DNA of 46,190 nucleotides from a virus. Within the stretch, counting starts at the first letter, position 1, and each line of letters opens with the position of its first letter. Both the position numbers and the translations under genes were made by a program. Positions 39,282 to 46,190 of the stretch are shown here, piece by piece. The stretch covers positions 1 through 46,190 of the IMG/VR virus record IMGVR_UViG_3300025168_000154. One strand, given 5' to 3'. The notes beneath the pieces were generated by a model that had not been told where the DNA came from, made no database searches, and saw nothing but the letters and a program-made list of their open reading frames with translations.

Positions 39282-40828
39282 TGAGCAATCCACAAACAAC
39301 TATAAACTTATTAAGTGCTCAAACACCACAAAGACCCGATAACAGATCTATTCTTGTTATTGGTCAAAAAATTGCTGGTACTGCAACGGCAGGCGCTTTG
39401 GTAGAAGATATTATTTCAAAAGAACAAGCTGCTACATCGTTTGGCCAAGGTTCAATGGTTTACAAGGCTCTAGCCGCTGTATTAGATAAATGCTCAATAT
39501 CGCTAGTGCAACCAAAAATCGCAGCTATTTCTTTAGCTGATGCTGGCGGTGCAACTGCTGCAAGTGCAACTTTGACTTTTGCTGGAACTGCAACTAAGGC
39601 TGGTAAAATTGTTATTTACATTGATTCAATTCAAAGAAAATATGAACTTGATGTTGCAGTTGGTGCTTTAGCTGCTGATATTGCAGCAAGCTTTGTAGCT
39701 TTAATTAACGCTGACGGCGATAGAGCGGTACAAGCTGGAGTTGTTGGCGCTGTAATAACAATCACTGCTAGAAACGCAGGCACGCAAGGTAACACAATTG
39801 GAACTCAATTTGATCTTGGCTTGTCTGAGGGTGTTACACTAGTAACTACCGCAATGGCTGGTGGCGCTACTGATCCAGCTTTAACAGGCTTGTTTGACCC
39901 AATTGCAGGCAAAAGATTTACATCAATTGTTTATCCTGCAGAATATGGTATTGCAACGCTAACAACTGAAACAGAAGCAAGATTTAATGTTGATAATAAA
40001 GTTCTTGATGGCGTTGGTATTGTCGGCGTTACAGACACTTATGCTAATATTAACACTCAAGTTGACGCTCTAAATCAAAAGACTTTAGCTTACAGAGCTA
40101 ACAAACTCATTAACAATGCTGATTACCGAGGTGGTTCAGTTTTTGAATCTCCACTAGTTTTAGCAGCTAGAGCGGCATCAATTAGAGAATTAAGGCTAAC
40201 AGTTGACGCTAACACTTCTAGCTTGTCACCAAATGGCCAAGCTCAAGGCGGCTCGTTCTTTGGTGCTATACCTTACTTTAATACTCCAGAAGTTGGCTTG
40301 CCAGTTATTAAAAGTGGTAATGATTTCACTGACGTTGAGACAGAAGAGCTTAAAAATTCTGGTGCATGGTTGTTAAGTAACAACTCTAACAATACTACAT
40401 TAATTTATGACGAAGCGGTAACAACTTACAAAACCAATTCTTTAGGACAAGTTGATACAACTTATAAATACTTAAACTACGTTGATACTTTAACAATAGC
40501 CAGAGACTATATGTTTAAAAACATTAAAGCTGATTTCTCGCAGTCAATTTTGACAAGTGGTAAGTTAGTTGCAGGCCGTCCAATGGTTAACGCAAAAAGC
40601 TTTGAAGGGACTGTAGTTGGTTACTACGCAACTTTATCTGGATTTAATGGTGATAATAATTATGTTCTTCTAGTTAACTCAGAAGCTGCTAAAAATCAAT
40701 TTAGAGATGCAATTAGAAATAGCATTGTTGTTAACTTGGCAGAAGGTAAAATTACTACTGATATTTTGACTTCAATTAACACTCAGCTTAGAACAATTTT
40801 GATAAATATAACTCCAACCTTTGAATAA
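39281..40828 (+). CDS. Tail sheath protein (Mu L/gp39-like)
   Basis: A 515-residue contractile tail sheath. The N terminus ('LLSAQTPQRPDNRSILVIGQKIAGTA') and the C-terminal 'IARDYMFKNIKADFSQSILTSGKLVAGRPMVNAKSFEGTVVGYYATL' region are characteristic of the Mu sheath family, and it precedes the tube gene. The sheath contracts around the tube to drive the spike. Confidence 0.92.
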   Translation: MSNPQTTINLLSAQTPQRPDNRSILVIGQKIAGTATAGALVEDIISKEQAATSFGQGSMVYKALAAVLDKCSISLVQPKIAAISLADAGGATAASATLTFAGTATKAGKIVIYIDSIQRKYELDVAVGALAADIAASFVALINADGDRAVQAGVVGAVITITARNAGTQGNTIGTQFDLGLSEGVTLVTTAMAGGATDPALTGLFDPIAGKRFTSIVYPAEYGIATLTTETEARFNVDNKVLDGVGIVGVTDTYANINTQVDALNQKTLAYRANKLINNADYRGGSVFESPLVLAARAASIRELRLTVDANTSSLSPNGQAQGGSFFGAIPYFNTPEVGLPVIKSGNDFTDVETEELKNSGAWLLSNNSNNTTLIYDEAVTTYKTNSLGQVDTTYKYLNYVDTLTIARDYMFKNIKADFSQSILTSGKLVAGRPMVNAKSFEGTVVGYYATLSGFNGDNNYVLLVNSEAAKNQFRDAIRNSIVVNLAEGKITTDILTSINTQLRTILINITPTFE

Positions 40829-40835
40829 TTAAATT

Positions 40836-41183
40836 ATGGGAAATATAGTACAATTTGGCGATTTAGCAATTAACGGTCAACCAGTAGCATTAAATAGCGA
40901 ACCAACCTTGACTGATGGCGCTATTACTAGAATGAGCAACCCGCAAATTAACGGCGACACTATTATCACACAAGATATTTCAACTAATAAATCAACAATA
41001 TCTATACCGGTAATGTGTAACCCTGAAAATAATGAGTTGTTTGATACATTTTTTGCTAATGGTAACAATAACGTTATTACGTATGATGGGAAAAACTATT
41101 CAAGCGCAGTTTTAACAGTAAAACCAGAAAGAAAGAACATGGAAGAGGCGACTTATGTTTTTGAGTCAAATCCACCTGCATAA
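40836..41183 (+). CDS. Tail tube protein (Mu gp40-like)
   Basis: A 115-residue, beta-rich tube subunit. 'INGQPVALNSEPTLTDGAITRMSNPQINGDTII' and 'ISIPVMCNPENNELFDTFFANGNNNVITYDGKNY' fit the Mu-type tail tube family. Its place between sheath and chaperone is invariant in this tail class. Confidence 0.88.
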   Translation: MGNIVQFGDLAINGQPVALNSEPTLTDGAITRMSNPQINGDTIITQDISTNKSTISIPVMCNPENNELFDTFFANGNNNVITYDGKNYSSAVLTVKPERKNMEEATYVFESNPPA

Positions 41184-41201
41184 TAACTAAAATTTTATAA
41201 T

Positions 41202-41672
41202 ATGTCTAAGGAGTTAGAGATTAAATTGATTGAGCCAATCGAGAGTCATTATAATGACAATGGTAAAAATGAGGTAAAAATGATTGAGACGCTTTATTTT
41301 AAAGCGCCTAATTATAAGCACAGAGACTTGACTTTAAAATTAAGACAAGATTTTTTAGGTGCGATGATTGGATTGGCAAAGGGTAGTGAAAATACTAGCC
41401 AATCACAAGAGCAATCAGATGAGGATTTTGATTTAGATGCAAAATCAATTAGACATATTATAACCTTAGCAGGTAGCAATTTTGACGCTCCTTCTTTTTA
41501 TAACAGTTTTACGGCGCTTTTCCTTAAAGAAATTTGCTTTAAGGATGAAGAGAAGAAACAAAAGGTTTTAAACTCTGATTTGAACAAATTATCAGATAGT
41601 GACTTGGATCAGATTATAGTTAGATATATTGAGGTTTTTTTTGCGAATTCTTGGATGAGCGTACTAAAATAG
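41202..41672 (+). CDS. Tail assembly chaperone, short form (Mu gp41-like)
   Basis: A 156-residue Mu gp41-type chaperone, expected to bind the tape measure during assembly. 'MIETLYFKAPNYKHRDLTLKLRQDFLGAMIGLAKG' is the family's conserved start. Near the 3' end the codons GTT TTT TTT GCG make a run of eight T (41635-41642), a -1 slip site. This is the unshifted product, which ends at the TAG at 41670. Confidence 0.85.
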   Translation: MSKELEIKLIEPIESHYNDNGKNEVKMIETLYFKAPNYKHRDLTLKLRQDFLGAMIGLAKGSENTSQSQEQSDEDFDLDAKSIRHIITLAGSNFDAPSFYNSFTALFLKEICFKDEEKKQKVLNSDLNKLSDSDLDQIIVRYIEVFFANSWMSVLK

Positions 41673-41809
41673 ACGCTATCCTTTGTAATTTAGCGTATTT
41701 TTATAAAGGCGCGGCAAGCTTTGAATGGTTAGAAAATCAGCCGCTCTCAAGGCTTATTACATTAAATGAAGAAGCCTCAAAGATTGCCAAGGAATTAAAT
41801 AAAGAATAA
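41202..41809 (+). CDS. Tail assembly chaperone, -1 frameshift product
   Basis: A -1 shift on the T run (41635-41642) joins the upstream frame to an open frame that continues from 41642 to a TAA at 41807-41809, two bases before the tape measure ATG. The extension of 55 codons (CEFLDERTKIDAILCN... ending KIAKELNKE) has no other start, is in frame after -1 and looks like a gpT/E'-type extension. A small stem AGCGT/ACGCT (41658-41677) lies downstream. Frameshifted chaperones are conserved in this position in long-tailed phages, including Mu. Confidence 0.75.
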
Positions 41810-41811
41810 TT

Positions 41812-43233
41812 ATGGCAACATTTCAAAATGAATTCATATTTAAATTAATAGATAAGATCTCGCCTAAGCTTAAGAAAATTGAAAAGCAGATGGCGAAGAC
41901 TACTGACAAGATAAAGCGTCAAACTGCAAAAGCTGGTGAAAGTTTTAAGAAATTAGGTGATAAAATTGGTAATGTTGGCAAGAAAATGATGTCACTAGGC
42001 ACGCGTGGCTTGATCGCTGTTACAGCACCTCTTGCACTTTTAGGGCGTAAATTTATTAATGCAGCTTCGGATTATGAAGAAGCGGTAAATAAAGTTGATG
42101 TTGCTTTTGGTGGCGCTTCACAATCAGTAAAAGACTTTGCAAAAACAGCCGGTGAAAATTTTGGTATCGATAGGGGAAGGGCGCTAGATATGGCTGCTCT
42201 CTTTGGCGATATGGCAACTGCTATGGGTATTAATCAAGATAAAGCTGCGGGATTATCAAAACAGCTAGTTTCCTTATCTGGTGACATGGCTTCATTTAAA
42301 AACGTAAGTGTTGAAAGAGCCGCTACTGCTTTATCAGGGGTCTTTAATGGCGAGACAGAAGCACTTAAAAAGTTGGGGATTGTTATGACACAGGCCAATG
42401 TTGATGAGTTTGCAAGAAGTCGTGGAATAAAAAAGTCTATTAAAGATATGACGCAGGCTGAAAAAGTGATGACAAGATTTATGTTTGTTGTTGACAAAAG
42501 CAAAAACTCAATTGGTGATTTCAAAAGAACGCAGGATTCGTATGCTAACTCAGTAAGAAAAATGCAATCAAACTTTAAGGATCTATCTATTTCTTTTGGC
42601 CAAAGAATGCTGCCTACAGCCACAAAATTTGTTAATGTACTAGGTGACATATTCTTAAAAATAAATAAAATCAGCCCGCAAAATAAAGATTTAATAATTA
42701 AAATAGGCGCTCTAGTTGCTGCAATAGCACCTTTATTGATTGCCCTTGGCGGTCTAGCGGTCGCAATGAAGTTATTAATTATACCCGGTGCTATATTAGC
42801 AGTGAAGTTCGCAGCAATAGGAGGGGCGTTGTTTGGTGTTTATCAGATAATTAAGGTAGGTATAAATTTATTTACTGATTTTGATAATACAATAAATAAA
42901 ATTATAACCACGGTAACAAATTTACCTAGAATACTAAATGAAGCTAAAAACAATTTACTTCAATTTATTGGCATTGATCCGATGAAAGGAAAGTTTGATG
43001 AAATGGCCAGAAGACAGGAAGCTGCAGCGGCTAAGTTTAAGCTTGATCAAGCTGCTATGAACCAGTCATTTACATCTAACGCAATGATTAACTCAAGAAA
43101 TAAAACAGACGTAAGCGGTAATATTGCCGTTGAGATTCTAAGTGCTGAAAAAACAAAAACTAAAATGACGCCTGCAAAAAATAGCGCCATTGGCTTTACC
43201 GGTAAAAATACAATTATAGGAGGGGGCTATTAA
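41812..43233 (+). CDS. Tape measure protein (Mu gp42-like)
   Basis: A 473-residue tail length protein. N-terminal coiled segment (K/T-rich), 'LGRKFINAASDYEEAVNKVDVAFGGASQSVKDFAKTAGENFGI' and 'ALSGVFNGETEALKKLGIVMTQANVDEFARSRG', typical tape-measure features, then a hydrophobic stretch at about residues 298-345 that could enter the membrane. Its modest length implies a short tail. It follows the chaperone directly. Confidence 0.9.
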   Translation: MATFQNEFIFKLIDKISPKLKKIEKQMAKTTDKIKRQTAKAGESFKKLGDKIGNVGKKMMSLGTRGLIAVTAPLALLGRKFINAASDYEEAVNKVDVAFGGASQSVKDFAKTAGENFGIDRGRALDMAALFGDMATAMGINQDKAAGLSKQLVSLSGDMASFKNVSVERAATALSGVFNGETEALKKLGIVMTQANVDEFARSRGIKKSIKDMTQAEKVMTRFMFVVDKSKNSIGDFKRTQDSYANSVRKMQSNFKDLSISFGQRMLPTATKFVNVLGDIFLKINKISPQNKDLIIKIGALVAAIAPLLIALGGLAVAMKLLIIPGAILAVKFAAIGGALFGVYQIIKVGINLFTDFDNTINKIITTVTNLPRILNEAKNNLLQFIGIDPMKGKFDEMARRQEAAAAKFKLDQAAMNQSFTSNAMINSRNKTDVSGNIAVEILSAEKTKTKMTPAKNSAIGFTGKNTIIGGGY

Positions 43234-44423
43234 TGACAGTTCTTAGACTATCATCTTTACCACTAGCTGAACTAGGCGGGGTTGAATTTCATTATATAGA
43301 CGGCTCCTTTCAAGGGGGGCGCAAAACTGTAACGCATGAATATCCAAACTCAGACACTAGATATGTTGAAGATCTTGGTAGATTAGAAAATATTTACAAT
43401 ATTAATGCAAAAACTGACGATAACGTTAATAACAAGACCAGAGACGCATTAATTAAAGTTTTGAATAGATCGGGTATAATTACCTTAGTTCACCCACGCT
43501 ACGGTGAGAAAAACGTCGTTTGTAAGGGTTATACTGCCTCAGATGACATCACAGAGCTTGGTGTGACAAATTTTTCTATTACCTTAGAAATAGCTTCAAG
43601 AAATATTTTACCAGTTACGCAAAAGAAAAAAGGATTTTTAGCGGATCTTAAAAGTAAAATATTAGGCGAAAATGAGGCAGCTTTTGACGCTGGCGTTGAT
43701 TCAGTTAAAAATGCTAAAGATGAATTTGATAGATTTAACGCTACTGTTAAAAAAGCGGCTCGGCAAGTAAACAGATTAGCGGATCAAGTGCAGGGCATAG
43801 GTGATTCTTTTGCAGATTTTTCAACATCAATGAACGAGATTGTTAATTCATCAGCTAGGCTAGTGCAAGCCCCTTCAAAGTTGGCCGCGACATTTAGAAC
43901 TGCCTTTGATAATTTAGGCGTTGCTTATGAGACATCCAAGCAGCTTTTCGGTGTCACCTCTTCTTTTGCTGGTTTTGATGAGCGCGACCAAATAGCCCTT
44001 GGCAACTCAGCACGTCAAAAATCAATTAGGAATAACCAAGATCAAATTAATAATTATATTAACGTTGCAGCTCTTGCGACTGCCTTAGATGCAGCTGCTA
44101 ACATTGATTATGAGACGCTTGATGAGCTAAATCAAACCAGAGAAGATATTGCTAATAGCTTTGATAAATTGCCAGATAATATTGATCAAGATCTACTTGA
44201 TTCATTAAACGCTATGAGAAGAGCAGCAAATGGTGTTTTGGACAATATAGGCCTATCTCTACCTAGGGTAATTAATATTGATCAGGTGAATCCCTTACCG
44301 CTCCACATTTTAGTTTATTCGATGTATGGCAACCTTGACAGATTAGATCAAATAAGATTGTTAAATAATTTTGTTGATACGTCGCAAGTCTCCGGCTCAA
44401 TTAAATTACTAAGTAATGGTTAG
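43233..44423 (+). CDS. Mu gp43-like DNA circularisation N-domain protein
   Basis: A 396-residue protein. Residues 1-130 are the DNA_circ_N domain ('GSFQGGRKTVTHEYPNSDTRYVEDLGR', 'LVHPRYGEKNVVCKGY', 'ITELGVTNFSITLEIA'). The middle is a charged coiled coil. In contractile tails this protein belongs to the tail-end hub, the name notwithstanding. Its ATG shares one base with the tape measure stop. Confidence 0.85.
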   Translation: MTVLRLSSLPLAELGGVEFHYIDGSFQGGRKTVTHEYPNSDTRYVEDLGRLENIYNINAKTDDNVNNKTRDALIKVLNRSGIITLVHPRYGEKNVVCKGYTASDDITELGVTNFSITLEIASRNILPVTQKKKGFLADLKSKILGENEAAFDAGVDSVKNAKDEFDRFNATVKKAARQVNRLADQVQGIGDSFADFSTSMNEIVNSSARLVQAPSKLAATFRTAFDNLGVAYETSKQLFGVTSSFAGFDERDQIALGNSARQKSIRNNQDQINNYINVAALATALDAAANIDYETLDELNQTREDIANSFDKLPDNIDQDLLDSLNAMRRAANGVLDNIGLSLPRVINIDQVNPLPLHILVYSMYGNLDRLDQIRLLNNFVDTSQVSGSIKLLSNG

Positions 44424-45579
44424 TTTTCAGCAATTTAAAGGTGTCGATAATAACTTAGAAATAGATATCAATGGTCAAAGATTCACTGGCTTTACTTATG
44501 CAAGCGTTGCAAGATCGATGGACGCCCTATGTGGCACGTTCTTCTTTTCAACTACTGTAAAAGAGGATGCTGACGGCCTTATTGCTAACGGCCTAAAAAT
44601 GGATGACAAGGTGGAGATCTTTATTGATGATCAAAAAGTGATGACCGGTTATATTGAAGAATTATCTATCGATGCTGGAGTTAATAGCCATGAGCTTTCG
44701 TTTGGTGGTCGCGATATTACATCAGATATAATCGATAGCTCAATGCCAGAATTCTCTTATAATAATAGCAAAAACTTTAAAAATCTTATTGAGGGTGTTT
44801 TAAAAGAGGCGAGTATTGACGTTAAAGTTATAAACAATTTAACAAGTCAAGATTTAGATACGTTGAATTTTAATGCATTTGAAGGAGATGGAAAAGCTGC
44901 CAATCTCGATTCAACTATCTTTGATTTTTTTGATCATTTCGCTAAACAAAAACAAGTTTTATTGTTAACTAACGAGAAAGGTGATTTAGTTATCGCAAGA
45001 GAAGAATCTAAGATTAGCCCCGGAGCTTTAACTTGTAAAAAAAACAATAATAATAACAACATTATATCTTCAAGCGTTAATATAAATACTTATGAGCGAT
45101 TTGCTAAGGTTAATATTTCATCTCAAGACACTAATGCCGTAGATAAAAAATTAATTAATCAAGATGCTTTTGCCACAGATGCACAAATAAGAAAATCAAA
45201 ACAACAACGGATATTTTATCCAAATAAAACTACTGACCCCAACGCCTTACAAAACATGAGCCAATGGCACGTCAACATGTATAAAGCGAAGGGCACGCGA
45301 TATTCAACTGTAACGCAAGGTTATTATTCACAGCCTGTTAGTGAAATATTATGGGAAATCAATACTTTAGTTGACATTGAAGATGATTTGACTAATGTTA
45401 AAGGTCAATATTTAATTGAGGGTTTTAGCTTTACCAAGGATGCTGACAGTGGTAGCGTTACACGGTTAAATATAGTAAATAAAGGCTCTTATTCTGTAAA
45501 AAAAGAAATTGAAATAACAAAAGAGACTGGACTCAACAAATCAATCTTAGAAGAATTATTCAAAAAAGCAGGGATTTAA
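44416..45579 (+). CDS. Baseplate hub protein (Mu gp44-like)
   Basis: A 387-residue hub protein of the Mu gp44/P2 gpD type: 'FTYASVARSMDALCGTFFFST' and 'DDKVEIFIDDQKVMTGYIEELSIDAGVNSHELSFGGRDITSDIIDSS' fit the first domains of the group. The spike normally sits on this ring. In this genome it converges with an oppositely oriented gene, overlapping by 4 bp. Confidence 0.88.
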   Translation: MVSFQQFKGVDNNLEIDINGQRFTGFTYASVARSMDALCGTFFFSTTVKEDADGLIANGLKMDDKVEIFIDDQKVMTGYIEELSIDAGVNSHELSFGGRDITSDIIDSSMPEFSYNNSKNFKNLIEGVLKEASIDVKVINNLTSQDLDTLNFNAFEGDGKAANLDSTIFDFFDHFAKQKQVLLLTNEKGDLVIAREESKISPGALTCKKNNNNNNIISSSVNINTYERFAKVNISSQDTNAVDKKLINQDAFATDAQIRKSKQQRIFYPNKTTDPNALQNMSQWHVNMYKAKGTRYSTVTQGYYSQPVSEILWEINTLVDIEDDLTNVKGQYLIEGFSFTKDADSGSVTRLNIVNKGSYSVKKEIEITKETGLNKSILEELFKKAGI

Positions 45580-46088
45580 TTTGAGGCATAATCCTCTTGC
45601 AAATATGATTTTTTATACTGACTCATAATTCTATTAAAATATTCTTCGCCAAGCTTATTAACGCTAACTAGAGAATTTGCAGGAACTAGACCCCTTTGAC
45701 CATTAACGCCATGATATGCAACTATATTAGAATTTTTAAGTTGTTTAATAGATAATATGATACCGGGTTTTGAAGTATTAATATAATCACATCTAGCCTT
45801 CGCAAACCAAGATTTGTTGACAATAGCATCAACTTTTCTTAACATCTTATCGCATCTTTTAAATTGTTTCATGCTACTAGCTGTTAACGTGTACGGCTTG
45901 ATATAATAGTAATCTTCATATTTATAGTTTTTTATAACTCTTGCCATAATATCTCTAGTCTCTTGATGATTCATCGCTCGCCACCATTGATCATAGGCTT
46001 TATAAGTAGTAAAATCGTAATTTTTCGCAAAACTATTAACCGGAAATAAAACCACCAAAATTAAAACTAATCTAATTATCATCTTCAT
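45576..46088 (-). CDS. Exported protein in inverted spike unit
   Basis: A 170-residue protein with a signal peptide (residues 1-21, MKMIIRLVLILVVLFPVNSFA, cleavage after A21 likely), then an aromatic, basic mature domain ('YDQWWRAMNHQETRD', 'YYYIKPYTLT') with two Cys that may pair, and a Gly/Pro-containing 'AYHGVNGQRGLVP' near residue 125. It is the second gene in the minus-strand gp45 unit, with ATG 1 nt after the spike stop. No family recognised; a periplasmic role or lysis/immune function is possible. Confidence 0.55.
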   Translation of the reverse strand: MKMIIRLVLILVVLFPVNSFAKNYDFTTYKAYDQWWRAMNHQETRDIMARVIKNYKYEDYYYIKPYTLTASSMKQFKRCDKMLRKVDAIVNKSWFAKARCDYINTSKPGIILSIKQLKNSNIVAYHGVNGQRGLVPANSLVSVNKLGEEYFNRIMSQYKKSYLQEDYASN

Positions 46089-46190
46089 GTTATGCCTTTA
46101 CTTTTGTTTGACCGGAGTTGCTGATAGTACAAGGGCCGCCAACGCTATCTGTTATTATCGCATTTTCATTTAACACTAAACTTATTGCAT
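46068..46190. repeat. Right copy of the terminal overlap
   Basis: Repeats bases 1-123. After 100 identical bases it differs at 46168, 46174, 46177, 46180 and 46183. All five fall at codon third positions of the spike gene and none changes an amino acid. Confidence 0.95.
46090..46190 (-). CDS. Spike gene gp45, partial second copy (3' end)
   Basis: The last 33 codons of gp45 appear again at the right edge because the sequence overlaps itself. This is the same gene as at 23-571, seen in a slightly different allele, and is not a second gene. Confidence 0.9.
   Translation of the reverse strand, partial: AISLVLNENAIITDSVGGPCTISNSGQTKVKA

Overview
The window is essentially one complete genome of a tailed, contractile (myovirus-type) phage. 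Its two ends overlap: bases 1-100 recur exactly at 46068-46167, so the circular unit is 46,067 bp and the sequence was opened inside the spike gene. The DNA is strongly AT-rich. A two-component spanin and an M15-type endolysin point to a Gram-negative host. Most starts have only an A-rich leader, but a few early genes carry strong Shine-Dalgarno sequences. No gene identifies the host further; a low-GC proteobacterium is a guess.

Layout. (1) 644-9020, plus strand: Mu-like baseplate wedge genes gp46, gp47, gp48, an appendage protein, a small possible fibre partner and a 1394-residue fibre with a glycine-rich tip. (2) 9023-10440: lysis genes, namely two small membrane proteins, an i-spanin/o-spanin pair in overlapping frames and an M15 endolysin. 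(3) 10437-14277, minus strand: a recombination operon (RecT annealase, YqaJ-type exonuclease, VRR-NUC nuclease) ending in a pair of cysteine-rich exported paralogues. (4) 14429-15830, minus: a par-like operon with a ParA ATPase between two small probable DNA-binding proteins. (5) 15889-19704, minus: replication genes, two candidate origins and several tiny membrane peptides. (6) 19835-28018, plus: paralogous HTH proteins, a TerS-like protein, an array of small membrane proteins around a tRNA-Thr, a ParB-domain DNA methyltransferase, short accessory cassettes with consensus promoters, and a serine recombinase. (7) 28022-32914, minus: minor head protein, portal, large terminase. (8) 33021-45579, plus: protease, HK97 capsid, connectors and the Mu-type tail from gp37 to gp44. 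(9) 45576-46088 plus 23-571, minus: an inverted two-gene block carrying spike gp45 and an exported protein, placed between gp44 and gp46.

How it fits together. An HK97-type head is joined to a Mu-type contractile tail, but no transposase or tyrosine integrase is visible. ParA with RHH-like partners, a serine recombinase with a res-like palindrome upstream, and candidate iterons suggest a phage-plasmid life style (inference). Three early promoters share an AT-rich palindromic element, which would let one DNA-binding protein coordinate recombination, partition and replication. A motif TCTACA-N8-ATAACT followed 19-20 nt later by a -10 box lies before gp46, portal and the gp38/sheath genes, with a partial copy before the protease/capsid genes, and is a candidate late-promoter signal. 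The tail chaperone gene carries a good -1 frameshift site.
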